Positions 49,128 through 62,200 of a stretch of 64,000 bases of DNA are shown here, piece after piece. The stretch comes from Corella eumyota (lineage: Eukaryota > Chordata > Ascidiacea > Phlebobranchia > Corellidae). Position 1 is the stretch's first letter, and every line of letters starts with the position of its first letter. The notes below the pieces were generated by a model that saw nothing but the letters and a program-made list of their open reading frames with translations, made no database searches and was not told the DNA's origin. The stretch lies in assembly GCA_963082875.1 (NCBI GenBank), contig OY720099.1:2852001-2916000 (forward strand), read 5' to 3'. The position numbers and the translations under genes were made by a program.

Positions 49128-52100
49128 ACTTGGAAAAGAACCTTAAAATTTACATTTTTGGAATTGCCATTTACGTAATAACATAACTTTCTTCCTGAGA
49201 AACCCTTCGAATGATGTGTATTTATACCACAAAAAATCCCACCTGATGACGTTTCAAGAGTTTGGTTAAAAATCAATTTTTTTTGATTATTCAAATCCAG
49301 CTGCCCACTTTTACAAATTGCTATGTTCATAAACAGGGAATTTTAAGTGCAATTGTTCATATACACATCATTATAATACGCCATAACAAGTAGTTCATTT
49401 CTATCTTTAGAAGCATATTTATAGTCAAGAGTTGCTTGTGTTGTGACGTCACAAATGACGCAATAAAGAATTTATCCCAGCACTGACGAGGCATAAATTA
49501 AAGCCTACATTTATATATATGCCATATCTTTAACATTTAAATTCCCTAAACCGCATTTTTCTGTGGGAAAATAGTTTTCAGACATTTTCTTTGTACGGTA
49601 ACTATATAAATATTAACCAACTGGCTTGTTTAAATGTCACTACAGAAAAAATTATGTAAGCGATGTAACTTGCAAATAGTAAAGTTAAAAATAGACCTGG
49701 TTAAGTACTGTTGAATGTTAATAGATCTATAAACTCCGCGTGCTTCAAAATTAAAGAAAAATTTAAAGTTTTTCTTATCAAAGTCAAGTTTTTAAATAAA
49801 TTTTCTATTTTTTTTGTAAACTAAAGATAAATTGCCCTAATTCCATATGGCATTGTGTTTAGTCCTTTAAATTTAATTATTTTTATTTCATTTTAATTAA
49901 ACTGTTATTGCCAGTTGCAAAAAATTCCAAATTGACAGACATAAAAAGAATTTATGGTATGCGTCGTTTTGCTTATTACAATAGAACGCCCGCATTTCCA
50001 GAACGCCCATTCCCGAAAATAGATCCTGTCAAAAAACGACTCCCAGCTGTGTTTGATCTTTAAAGTCGAGGGCCCAGAAGTCAGACTAGGTCACGTGAGA
50101 ATCTAACGCGACCCAACCCAGTTCTGAAGGTCCCAGTCTGAAAATTGATTAAATAAAGCGCCCAAAAGTCATTTGTCAATCAGTGTGTATCGATATAAAC
50201 AATTAGCATTTATTTTGTTTTTTAGACCCCAACATTTCTGAAAACTAATTCCTAAAACTTTTATTGATAAATTAGTTACATAATATATGTTAAATACCTT
50301 ACTAAAATCAAAGCTATGCCATATTCATTTTAATGGATAAAAATTGATTTTCATTGCAATGGATAAAAATTGACCAATTAAACCGTCGAAAATCGCACAA
50401 AAATATTATAAACGGCGAAAAATATTTTAAAAACCAATTTTATTTAACCTATGTTTTATTTTTATTTATTTTGTTTTTTCGCGCATTAATGACAGTGAAT
50501 ATCAAAGTATATATAATAAATATTACATCAATGCGACGGGAAAAAATGACAAAATCAATTTAATGATTTAAAACATGCCACAAATATTAATTTTAATATA
50601 AAGATTTTAAGTATGTTATGACATGGTCACCAAACCCAGTATATATTACAACCAATGACATAACTATATATCATATATATGGTAGTCGGTATATCAATAT
50701 ATATTTAACGAGCATTTCTGGGCGTATATTAGCAAACGACGTAATAACAATAGAATCACGTCGCCTCGCCTTTGCGTCACTACGCTGTCGTAACGTTGGC
50801 GTGGCTGAGAACGACAAACAAACGCGTTAAAAGGTGGCACGTGACCAAAATATAGCGCGCATTTTTTCGCAGAGGGCTAACGTAACGTTGTAGCGAATTT
50901 AAAGCTAGTTTTAATGCAATTATTAATAAAGCAAAAATAACATAAGGTAATTATTAAAATTCACCGTCTATAGGTACCAAAATTCGGCGAGTTTGCTGCA
51001 TTTAGAATTTAATATTTTAGTAAGTCAATAGTGTTGTTTATAATGTTTTCAAATGTCCTTAAAATGCAGCATATTGGTTATAGTTATGTTAGAATTATTT
51101 GATAATACTAAAATCAATACCCAATTTAATTTAATGTACGACGCTAAAATGAAATCACGGTCAGAAAAAATTTAGCGACCGTATGACAGAGTTGTTATAT
51201 AGAGTATAGCCAAATTTAAAATGTTTATTTTTTAGGACGTTTACTAACTTTATAAAAAAGAAAAAATATAATTGAAAGTGTTTTACTTTTGGAGACAGAC
51301 AGCTAAAAACTTGGATTTTTTAACTTCACAATGATTGATCATTTGTAATAAGAACACTGGATTTAATCTGTTAAAACGTCTTGTTTAAGGTATTAATGTC
51401 AGCTCGGTGCGCTTGTATTCAGCAGCTAAATAACTAGGCTGCATTCTAACTACCGTGGGAATGTATCGCTGGTGCGTGGCCTCGTCGGTGCCATCAAAGA
51501 AAAACACAATGTTGTCACAACTCCGATTAAAAATTTAATTAAATATCAAAACTAGCAACTTATTAAGTGTTTAATTCTCCTTCGCAGAATTGCAAAAAAA
51601 GTTTTAATGTTTTGGCGTCGTGATGACTAATATGTACGTTTTAAGCGGATTTAACTTGCGCTTTTGCGACGAACATTAACGTTTTTTCTTTGTATTAAAA
51701 TGAACTACAAATAAAGCTAATATTGCAGATATTTACCTGTGGTTTTTTGAGTTATGCGAAGCGCCGCGCACAGTTAAGATTTATTGCAAAAACTTTCAGT
51801 GACATTTTTTTAGATCTTTGTTTATTTAGATTTCAGTAACAGACTTTCAAAATTGAGGCAGTTTTGAAATGTTTTGTCTATCAGAAGGTCTGTGTTAAGA
51901 TTAATAGCACAGAAAAATGTATTTTTTTAAATATAATCAGTCAAACTGACGCAATATTATGGCGTGTTTGTCATTCCAAACCGCGCACAGAATTCTGACT
52001 CCCGCCCCAAAATATTTACAAACTGTAAAAAGAAAATGGCAAACTTTACGACCTCGTTTTGCTACGAGCCGTTTCCCGAAAATCTCGCGTTCCGTTATCA

Positions 52101-55100
52101 CGTGACTACGCCTCAAAGGTCACGTGACAAAACGGATGATATATGAAATCTGTAAACCTCGTTTCTTTGTTGAATGATAACCGGGCGTTTTATGGTCTAT
52201 ACAGCTTACGGAAATTAGCGTCGAATAAAACGGGCCATTGCGTTTAGCGTATCTGACACAACGTTTAATACACCCGTAAAAACGATTATCTTTTGCAATG
52301 TAAACATTAAATAAGGGCCAAGCCTAAATTAGGAAACATGCTATTTTACCCATGTCGAAATGTTATCTTAGCCTGCCTATAACCTTCGAAAAATTTACTT
52401 TTATCAAAGTGAATTTGCTATATAAGTTCAATGTTTAACCTTACCACGTGTTGGGTTGCTTATTTTATCAATTTAAGGGGTTAAGGGTTTAAAATACATC
52501 CATTGTTTTGATAGAGCACATTCTTAAATATAATTTGTCTTTATAAACGTTTAACATATTCAAAAAAAAAACATCTTTTACAGAGAAATTAAAGAAAATA
52601 AAATAAAAATCGTTTGATGTTAGCATTTATTTTTTAACCGGATATTTCTAGGTTTGGAGATTTATTTATACAATAAACACAAGATTTCATGGAATTAAGC
52701 AGCGCAAAAAATCTTGACCTAATTTAGTCATTTTATTATAATTATCTCCTGGCATCAAACGTCTAATAGTAGTGGTTAGACCACAACCACTAACCCTTAT
52801 AATGTGTTGAAATAAATGCCCGTAGGAATAGGGGGCTGGGCGGGGCTGGTAAGAAGGCTAATAATACTCCTAATCTGCGTGACTTAAAAGCGCTTCGCCA
52901 CGCGATCAGCTAACAGGTACAAGCGTACATGTTTTGACAACAGCTTTGGCGTGCCTGTCAATCTTTACTCAAAACGCCAGCCTGTCCAGCACACCCACAA
53001 CCCCGTGCGACAAAACTAACACCAGGCTACACGCATACTACCGGTCCGTTACGGTGCATTCTATATACAAACGGTTATACGATACAGGACCTGGAAAAGG
53101 TGTGTGAACTGTATCGTTTCTATAGCGTGTCGACTTCACCCGTATAAGTGACATGCATAGTTTGCACAGCCTAAGACTGGGGCTCCATATTTGAACGGTG
53201 CAATGTTTTAAAAAGGGTTTTTTCGAGCCCCCGCCCTCGCTTTAAGCTGTCAATTAATCTCTAGTTTCAAGTCCCGTCTCAAATTCGATAAGGCAAAGAT
53301 GTCACGCACTGGGCATGGGCACTTTAAAAAAAGTTACATTTAAATAGGTCGAGGTTAATTTCAGTTGAAAGTGATTAAATTAATAAGAAACACAAGTCCG
53401 AAAGCACACAACGCCTTGACTAAAATTTCTTCAAAATGCGTCACTGGAAAAATAATGTCGAAATTCGGCGAGCAAATTTAATTAGAATTGAGACCTGTGT
53501 GTGGCCGAGCTACCCCCTGTAAGGCCGGGAGTGCTAGCAAGCTTTATTTAACCACTTTTCGACATCTCAGCTGATATCAAAGTTTTGTATTGAACTATAT
53601 TATAATCACATGCCTACTGCGAGGCACTGTTAGTCGGTTTAAATACACATTTTGCAACATTTAAACTATAGCTTAGTATGTTGAAGGTATACATAGCTGC
53701 TGCCACATTTGATGTTTATTAAGCATTAGCCTACTGTTTAATTGCATTTTCGTAAATTTCATTACTTTTATTAAAAGGGTGAACTCTACCTAACCTCCTA
53801 AAGGTATGAGTTATATCGTCATCCTGAAGGCTCTAAACCCATATAGGTATGAGTCAAACTTGTTAGAATGGGACAACCTTTATATGGTGTGTTTTGGTGT
53901 GAGATTGGTCTATTTTTAATCGGCTAAAACAAACTATGCGATTAGTTGGATTTATGAGGTTCAAATCCAATATACCTCATATTTTATTTTGATTTGGCGT
54001 AAAGAAATTTTTTTCATCCTGCGCAATTGCTTTTCAAATATTCGTTTTTTTAAACTTGATTTTTATAAACTTTTGTCATGTTGTTAAGAAGGAAACCTTA
54101 AAATTCTAAAAATAAACGATTCGCGCATTGCAACTTTGTTTTGTTTTTGATATAAATATAAAACAATTGACAGTAAATATTGGCCTCAATTTGTTAAACT
54201 TTTCTTTATGTCGGTCATGTTGTGTTAATACAGTTACATCCTTACCTAAAAGTGACACGCATGTCTTTTCAAAGAATTTAATCAGCGTTAATATAGGTTT
54301 GATATCCCTCTCTGTAAGAGAAACAGACTCCTTTAATGTATAGACTTGTCCCGTTATAATCCCCTGGGTATAAGTTGTTAGAAACACTGCATTACGAGCT
54401 TGTAAGGCTTACGCATCTGAGGTTTCAAATAGCGAAGTTAGGCTACGAAATTTGACGTATCATGGTGAGATTTTTGACTTGTAGATAACTTTAAAGAAGC
54501 CTTAGATATATTTTATCCGTTACGATAAGTATTATCACAGTCTGTGTATTTTGTTTTAGTTTTGATTGAAAACCTATATTTCTATGTTTTAAGACAGGCT
54601 CCGCTGCTGGCTATTTTGAGGCGAGACTTTACTAAACGTTGGATTTCCTTTTTCTATGTTTGCAATCGCTAATATAAAGAAGCGGAATTTTACTTCAGAT
54701 ATCAGTTCAGAAGTAGGTTAAATGCTTTGGTATTTAGTCTGTGTATTATTAGACTACAAAGAGCAATATCGTGGTCCGTAATGGAATAATTTGTTTGAAC
54801 AGAAGGGTCGAAAAACTGTTAAGACAATCCTGCTTTGCCAGGATTAAGTCGTCAAGTTTAAAATTTGCAAAAAAATGTAGAAAAACTTCAATTTTTTGGC
54901 GTTTATATTTACTTTTGCCCTATGCTATATTTGCATTTTCGCATTTTAAGCAGGCACAGTAACAGAGTTTAACCTACTTTATAACTAAAGCGCCTTAGGA
55001 ACAGAACTTGTTAAGTGTAGTACAGGATATTAAACAGTTTACTGTAAACAGTGTACATATATACGATTCCAGTTTTTGTTCAGCTAGTTGCAAATCTGTC

Positions 55101-56264
55101 GCGTGCCAAATATAATCTTTCCGTCTGACTGATCAAACAGTCGTAAGTGCGTCGTGTCAACATGGCGATAATTGTTGGCTGTCTGACCGCAGAATTAATC
55201 ATTTAAGTCCGCGCCAGGTCTTTTCTATTAAAAACGTGTCCATTAGGCTACGCTGCGTGACTTTTCCGGGGATTTAGGGCCTAGCTATTGACGCATGGCC
55301 TTTAATTAAACTTCACAAGGCTAAAACAAGCCTGATTAGTCGGATATTTATCGAGTTTCAAGTAGCACCTGTCCGTGGGTAGGCCTTAGGGTGCGCGTTT
55401 TGACCGCATTCAGTAGCATTCGTGCGTTTCTGTCAGGATTCGGGAAGCTGGGTATTTACATCCAGCCTTTAATTGAATAAACCTGGCCTTAAAATGTCAT
55501 TTTTCTGTTTAAATGAAAGGCGTGCATTTATTTGCAGTAAAGGCGTATTTACGGTCCCAAAAACTTATAAAAGAGGCGCCCTAAAAAAGTCGTCAGTTTT
55601 GCACCAGCTTGTTTTTTTCAATTTTAAAATCAGTCTGAACGAAAATTAAAATGGACTTTAGCCCAAATGAAACGATGTACAAACTTTGGGTATACTTTCC
55701 CCTGCCTTAATTGATAGGTTATTATCTTTAATCGACGTAAAATTTCGACATTATTAGCTATAAATATTTTACGATAAGATAAGACGTCAATTGGAGCCGT
55801 ATATACGTCGTCTTGTAAGTTAGCTTAGCCTGATAGCTTGTTACAATTTTCAAATTCTTGCCCTTCCGTTTTTCATAAATTTTAAAAGGTTCAATATAGA
55901 AGAAACATGATTTAATCTAGGTGATTTTTATATTTAAAAAAATTGCTTAAGTTAGGATTACTATTTTACAATTAATTGTGACATTTTATTGTAAATAATT
56001 TTTTTTTTAATTGTGAAAATTTAAACAACAAAAATTCAAGAAAAATTTTAAACAAATTTATCTTTTATTTTTTTAGAATTGCATCTACAAAAAAAAAATA
56101 TTTTAAAAGTAAGGACTTAAACAAAAATATCCAAGAATATAGTGTGATAGCAAACACCACGACCAAAACACCTTTGTTGACTTTTCTCTGACCCCCGAGT
56201 TGTTACCCTGACCCTGTGACCCATATTCCCAGGAGCAAGCTGTTTTAGGGGTTGAACTTTAGGC

Positions 56265-56272
56265 TGACGTCA
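56265..56272. promoter_or_regulatory. CRE-like palindrome 65 bp upstream of stanniocalcin ATG
   Basis: A perfect TGACGTCA in ggctgacgtcacataatacg. It lies where a core promoter or 5' UTR is expected. Four more identical octamers lie inside the gene (56763, 56777, 57767, 58453). CREB/ATF binding is inferred from the consensus only. Confidence 0.45.
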
Positions 56273-56336
56273 CATAATACGCGACGGAATCAGACCACCG
56301 TGGTGAGATTTCAAAAGAAAATTATCGGGTGACGAA

Positions 56337-58600
56337 ATGCGTTTTTACTCACAATGCAGCGGATGTTTCTACCCACAATGCACGCGCAAAAACACTAACT
56401 ATGATGCGCCTTTAAATCTTAAAAAAACTTACGCAAAACGCTCAATATTGACAATTTTTATGCTTTTAATTCTTGCGCATCAACCACTGCAATGTCTAGC
56501 TGGATCGAGCTCAAGAAAAATACCGAAACGACAAATTGGTAATTTTAATTTTTTTTAAATTCGCTCTTGAATAATTTTTTATTTGTATCGGGTTACGGTT
56601 CAATAGATTTCAGGTTCGAGTTCCACCAAAGCCATTTGCCCTTTTTTTTACTCTTACATTAAATTTTTTTTTTTTTTTTATAGTAAATATAAATCGATGT
56701 TTGCGAACCAGTAACGAAGTTGGGTGTGACACTTTTGCTTGTCTGCATAAAACCGATCGATGTGACGTCACAGGCCTGACGTCACTCTGTAAAAAGTTTA
56801 CGTGGGAAGCGGGGAATTTTAATAGATTGGTAAGTAAAAAATTAAAAAAAAACATTTTTCTTTTAAAAAAAATTAAATTTTTTTTTTCAAATAAAGACAG
56901 AAATAAAAATGGCGCCCTAATAAAAAATATTTTTTAAGTAAATAACATGAATAGTTTAAAATTAGTTTTTATTTACCAAAACTGACAGATTAAATGGTTT
57001 AAGTTAAAAAGAACGAAATAGTAATAATGGATTTACTTCTGACGAAAACGAAAAAAAATCACGACTTTTTTTAAATAAATAGGAGTTAAAATCAAACTTT
57101 AAAATTTAAATTGGTTCGTTTTTTGTTTGGTAACTGAATTCATAATAAACAAACCATGATCTATTTTTATTTTATTTTACTTTTTCTAAAACTTAAAAGA
57201 AGTACCGACATTTAAAAAAAAAATCGTGTCTCGTAAAAAAGGAAATTTGGGCACGAATTTCTTTATCAAACAATACGCTTGATATTCAGGGCCACTTAGT
57301 AATATCTGGGTGACAGTAGGGACTTCCCCAATATTTTATTAAAACCCTTTTGCCAACACAATTTTTTACCTAAAATTTTACTTAATTTACTTAGTTTAAG
57401 GTGAATGAAAATGTAAAATATGTAAAAAAAAAAAAATTTAAAGGTTAGTTTTTTTAAAATGTAGTTGGTCTTTATATAGCTGTGTATCTATTATGTTTAA
57501 ATACAGGCATTTAGAGACATATTAAGGTAAAGTTACGATTTAAACGTGTTATATTAAAGGAGAGGTTAATGTCATTCTAATCTAATACGATTGTCATTTT
57601 CCCGGCAACAGGAAGCAACTCTTGTTGAACAAAAGCCTTACAGGTTCAGCTTTTCCACGTTTCATTTAATTAACCAGCAAGCTGCGAATCTGTCGGGACA
57701 GTTTATTTGATTTATTTCGAGTGCCTCCCTAATTCTTCAAAAGAAGGCGCTGAGAGCTACGTCATGTGACGTCATTGCGACAGGGTTTTTGAAACCTGAT
57801 ATATTTGATTATCATTTTCCAAAACGTGTTTTTCCAAAAAAAAAAATTGAAAATATAATTAAGTTGGAAAAATTCTTCAAACTTAACCCATTTTCTAACA
57901 TTTAAACTCATATGCAATTAGCCACATCTTAAAATAACTTTTAAATATTAAAATGTCAGCAATATTATTTTATAATTCACAATCAACTGTCCGACAATTT
58001 AATGAGCCATTTGTCGCCTATTTAGATTAAGTATTTTGTTTTTTTAAACCATTAAACAACAGATCGTACCAACTGTAAGACTAGACATTCAATTATATTT
58101 ATCTTTTTAGGGTAAACGATTCATTAAAACATCACTCAGATGCATGACCCAAGAAATTAAATCAAAGTTTCGAACTGTGCACCGGGACTGTCCCCACATT
58201 GAGAGCTTCCTAAGCAGGGTACAAAACAACTGTTACATGAGTAGCAATGTCTGCAGGATCGCGTCGAAAAATAATGCAAGTTTGAAGCGCATTCTGCCAC
58301 CTAACGACATTTTAACATCAAAGTAAGTGTAAAATTTTAAACCTTTATAAACATGTAAAAATTATATTTAAATACATTTTTTTTTTCAGGTCTTCCTTGC
58401 GTCTCTTCCAGACGATCGTTGGATGCGACGATGAAGTCAAATCTCATTATAATGACGTCATATCGAACGTTCTTGGTCGTTCTTTTTTAAACACTTTAAA
58501 TTACCTACAAACTGGAACGAATTCGCACTTTACGAATGCCTTTTGGGGCATGCTAAATATGCCGTTGTTCGCGGATGAATACAACGGCGAAATAAGTTAA
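56337..58600 (+). CDS. STC: stanniocalcin-like secreted glycoprotein hormone
   Basis: Four exons in phase: 56337-56538, 56684-56829, 58111-58322 and 58390-58600, 256 aa (human STC1 is 247). The Cys pattern is that of stanniocalcin: CLRTSNEVGCDTFACL, then RCDVTGLTSLC, FNRLGKRFIKTSLRC, CPHIESFLSRVQNNCY, NVCRIASKN and VGCDDEV. Even the four-exon layout matches the vertebrate genes. The product is a disulphide-linked secreted homodimer; in fish it lowers calcium uptake, and in mammals it inhibits the protease PAPP-A. The basic KIPKR just before the mature Cys region may be a processing site. A candidate N-glycosylation site is NAS in KNNASLK. The hydrophobic signal core (ILTIFMLLILA) lies at 37-47, behind an unusually long 36-residue start; an internal Met42 could be used instead. 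AATAAA lies at 58819. Confidence 0.92.
57767..57774. promoter_or_regulatory. CRE-like palindrome in stanniocalcin intron 2
   Basis: A perfect TGACGTCA within ctacgtcatgtgacgtcatt, where a second cgtca half-site stands directly beside it. It is in the largest intron (56830-58110), a usual place for an enhancer. Confidence 0.4.
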
Positions 58601-59226
58601 TTTTACAATAGAGCGCCAAGTTTATTAACTAAAAAAGGTTAAAATTTGCTTAGACGAAAAAAGAGAATGCTGTCAGAAAGAGCCTCTAACACTCCAAAGC
58701 CATCTAGCGACTGTATTTTTTGCCATAAAATACGAAAAACACTGTAACTTTTAGATTAAAACTTTTTAACATTAACTTTGTTAGTTAAGTTTTATAAGAA
58801 TTAAAACTTCCTGACGAAAATAAAAATAATATTTTAACAAGTTTAATGTGTACCTAACTGTCATTATTTTACTATTTTGTTTTATAATAGACTCTGTTTG
58901 TTTCTTACATTTCTGCACTGTATACTTAGTTTTCTATTAAATTTCTGTCAAACATATTTTTTATTTATTTATAAGTTAAAAAAAGTTGTTATAAGATTTT
59001 ACATACAGTTATTAATATAAGATGTCTATTTAATTTAATTTAACTTTAAAAAACACGTATTCAGGTTACAATCCCGATAGCCAATGATCATACAACCCTT
59101 CTATGATCATTGGTCGAGCTAAGTATACAGTTTTGATAGGTCAAAAGGTCACGCGAACGATTCTATGTACGTGAAATAAAAAAATGCTCTTATTTTTGTT
59201 TTTTTAATTGTTTTCAAAAATTTCTT
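58601..59226. other. stanniocalcin 3' UTR and spacer before the satellite
   Basis: The poly(A) signal AATAAA at 58819-58824 would end the stanniocalcin transcript. A perfect hairpin lies at 59081-59113. The tandem satellite begins just after, at about 59227. Confidence 0.5.
59081..59113. repeat. perfect 12-bp inverted repeat
   Basis: The arms ccaatgatcata and tatgatcattgg are exact inverse complements around a 9-nt loop (caacccttc). The arm start, ccaatgat, also occurs in every later satellite monomer (ccaatgatattgcat). It has no T-run after it, so a terminator role is not supported. Confidence 0.6.
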
Positions 59227-62200
59227 GGGTTTAATTAGGTCACGTGATATTTTTGGCCAATAATATTGCATACAAATTAAAAAAAAAAAATTTTAAATCA
59301 AAAAATAATTTTTCTGTTAGAACCGTAGGTCATATTATAATGTTTACATAATATTTTTCAAAAATATTAATATTCATAAAAGTTATGACACTTTTATTAA
59401 AAATTGACAAAATCTCAAAACTTAAAATTTTATATTTAATTAGACGCACATTGGCCTAACTAACATTCAAGATTAAACATTTCGCGAATATTTTTAGTAA
59501 AACAAAAGTTTGAGGTAATTTTTATTTTGGGTTTAATTAAATCACGTGATATTTTTGGCCAATAATATTGCATACAAATTTTTTAAAAAAAATAAAAAAT
59601 TTTAAATCGAAAAATAATTGTTGTGTTAGAACCGCACAGGTCCAATTACCGTGTTTACAAAATATTTTTCGAAAATATTAATATTCATAAAAGTTATGAA
59701 ACTTTTATAAAAAATTTATGAAATCTCAAAACCTAAAATTTTGTATTTTATTACACGCGCATTGGCCTAACTAACATTCAAGATAAAACATTTCGCGAAA
59801 ATTTTCAGTAAAACAAAAGTTTGAGGTAATTTTATTTTGGGTTTAATTAGGTCACGTGATATTTCTGGCCAATGATATTGCATACAAATTTTTTGATAAA
59901 AAATTAAAAATTTTAAATCGAAAAATAATTGTTGTGTTAGAACCGCACATGTCCAATTACCGTGTTTACAAAATATTTTTTGAAAATATTAATATTTATA
60001 AAAGTTATGAAACTTTTATTAAAAATTTATGAAATCTCAAAACCTAAAATTTTGTATTTTATTAGACACGCATTGGCCTAACCAACATTCAAAAAAAAAC
60101 ATTTCGCGAAAATTTTTAGTAAAACAAAAGTTTGAGGTAATTTTTATTTTGGGTTTAATTAGGTCACGTGATATTTTTGACCAATGATATTGCATACAAA
60201 TTTTTTGAAAAAAAATAAAAAATTTTAAATCGAAAAATAATTGTTGTGTTAGAACCGCACAGGACCAATTACCGTGTTTACAAAATATTTTTCGAAAATA
60301 TTAATATTCATAAAAGTTATGAAACTTTTATTAAAAATTTATGAAATCTCAAAACCTAAAATTTTGTATTTTATTACACGCGCATTGGCCTAACTAACAT
60401 TCAAGATAAAACATTTCGCGAAAATTTTCAGTAAAACAAAAGTTTGAGGTAAATTTTATTTTGGTTTTCATTAGGTCACGTGATATTTTTGGCCAATGAT
60501 ATTGCATACAAATTCTTTGAAAAAAAATAAAAAATTTTAAATCGAAAAGTTATTGTGGTGTTAGAACCGCACAGGTCCAATAACTGTGTTTACAAAATAT
60601 TTTTCGAAAATATTAATATTCATAAAAGTTATGAAACTTTTATTAAAAATTTATGAAATCTCAAAACCTAAAATTTTGTATTTTATTAGACGCGCATTGG
60701 CCTAACTAACATTCAAGATAAAACATTTCGCGAAAATTTTCAGTAAAACAAAAGTTTGAGGTAATTTTTATTTTGGGTTTAATTAGGTCACGTGATATTT
60801 TTGACCAATGATATTGCATACAAATTTTTTGAAAAAACATTAAAAATTTTAAATCGAAAAATAATTGTTGCGTTAGAACCGCACAGGTCTAACTACCGTG
60901 TTTACAAAATATTTTTCGAAAATATTAATATTCATAAAAGTTATGAAACTTTAATTAAAAATTTAGGAAATCTCAAAACCTAAAATTTTGTATTTTATTA
61001 GACGCGCATTGGTCCAACTAACATTCAAGATCAAATATTTTGCGAAAATTTTCAGTAAAACAAAAGTTTGAGGTAATTTTTATTTTGGGTTTAATTAGGT
61101 AACGTGATACTTTTGGCCAATGATATTGCATACAAATTTTTTGAAAAAAAATAAAAAATTTTAAATCGAAAAATAATTGTTGTGTTAGAACCGCACAGGA
61201 CCAATTACCGTGTTTACAAAATATTTTTCGAAAATATTAATATTCATAAAAGTTATGAAACTTTTATTAAAAATTTATGAAATCTCAAAACCTAAAATTT
61301 TGTATTTTATTACACGCGCATTGGCCTAACTAACATTCAAGATAAAACATTTCGCGAAAATTTTCAGTAAAACAAAAGTTTGAGGTAAATTTTATTTTGG
61401 TTTTCATTAGGTCACGTGATATTTTTGGCCAATGATATTGCATACAAATTCTTTGAAAAAAAATAAAAAATTTTAAATCGAAAAGTTATTGTGGTGTTAG
61501 AACCGCACAGGTCCAATAACTGTGTTTACAAAATATTTTTCGAAAATATTAATATTCATAAAAGTTATGAAACTTTTATTAAAAATTTATGAAATCTCAA
61601 AACCTAAAATTTTGTATTTTATTAGACGCGCATTGGCCTAACTAACATTCAAGATAAAACATTTCGCGAAAATTTTCAGTAAAACAAAAGTTTGAGGTAA
61701 TTTTATTTTGGTTTTCATTAGGTCACGTGATATTTCTGGCCAATGATATTGCATACAAATTTTTTGATAAAAAATTAAAAATTTTAAATCGAAAAATAAT
61801 TGTTGTGTTAGAACCGCACATGTCCAATTACCGTGTTTACAAAATATTTTTTGAAAATATTAATATTTATAAAAGTTATGAAACTTTTATTAAAAATTTA
61901 TGAAATCTCAAAACCTAAAATTTTGTATTTTATTAGACACGCATTGGCCTAACCAACATTCAAAAAAAAACATTTCGCGAAAATTTTTAGTAAAACAAAA
62001 GTTTGAGGTAATTTTTATTTTGGGTTTAATTAGGTCACGTGATATTTTTGACCAATGATATTGCATACAAATTTTTTGAAAAAAAATAAAAAATTTTAAA
62101 TCGAAAAATAATTGTTGTGTTAGAACCGCACAGGACCAATTACCGTGTTTACAAAATATTTTTCGAAAATATTAATATTCATAAAAGTTATGAAACTTTT

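Larger units (their letters stand above)
48549..56336. other. 7.8-kb gene-free region between BRD8 and stanniocalcin
   Basis: The first about 150 bp are the BRD8 3' UTR. I found no exon set that chains in phase and no RNA gene. GC is somewhat higher around 52,900-53,500 and 55,100-55,600. Palindromic TGACGTCA sites lie at 49444 and, just upstream of stanniocalcin, at 56265. A short direct repeat (tatatgtacatacataagg twice) spans 49088-49127. The right end should hold stanniocalcin control DNA. Confidence 0.5.

Noticed and set aside
52900-53500. GC-richer patch as a possible hidden gene or CpG-rich promoter
   Set aside because: No exon chain, no long frame and no familiar motif on either strand; the composition shift is mild.
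54106-54387. Overlapping 93- and 71-codon frames on both strands
   Set aside because: No splice-linked partner, no domain or signal, and no flanking gene structure; chance frames in a long spacer.
60792-60983. 63-codon open frame, repeated identically at 62663 and 63599
   Set aside because: It occurs only in A-type satellite monomers. The identity reflects the recent duplication of the array; other monomer types do not keep the frame.
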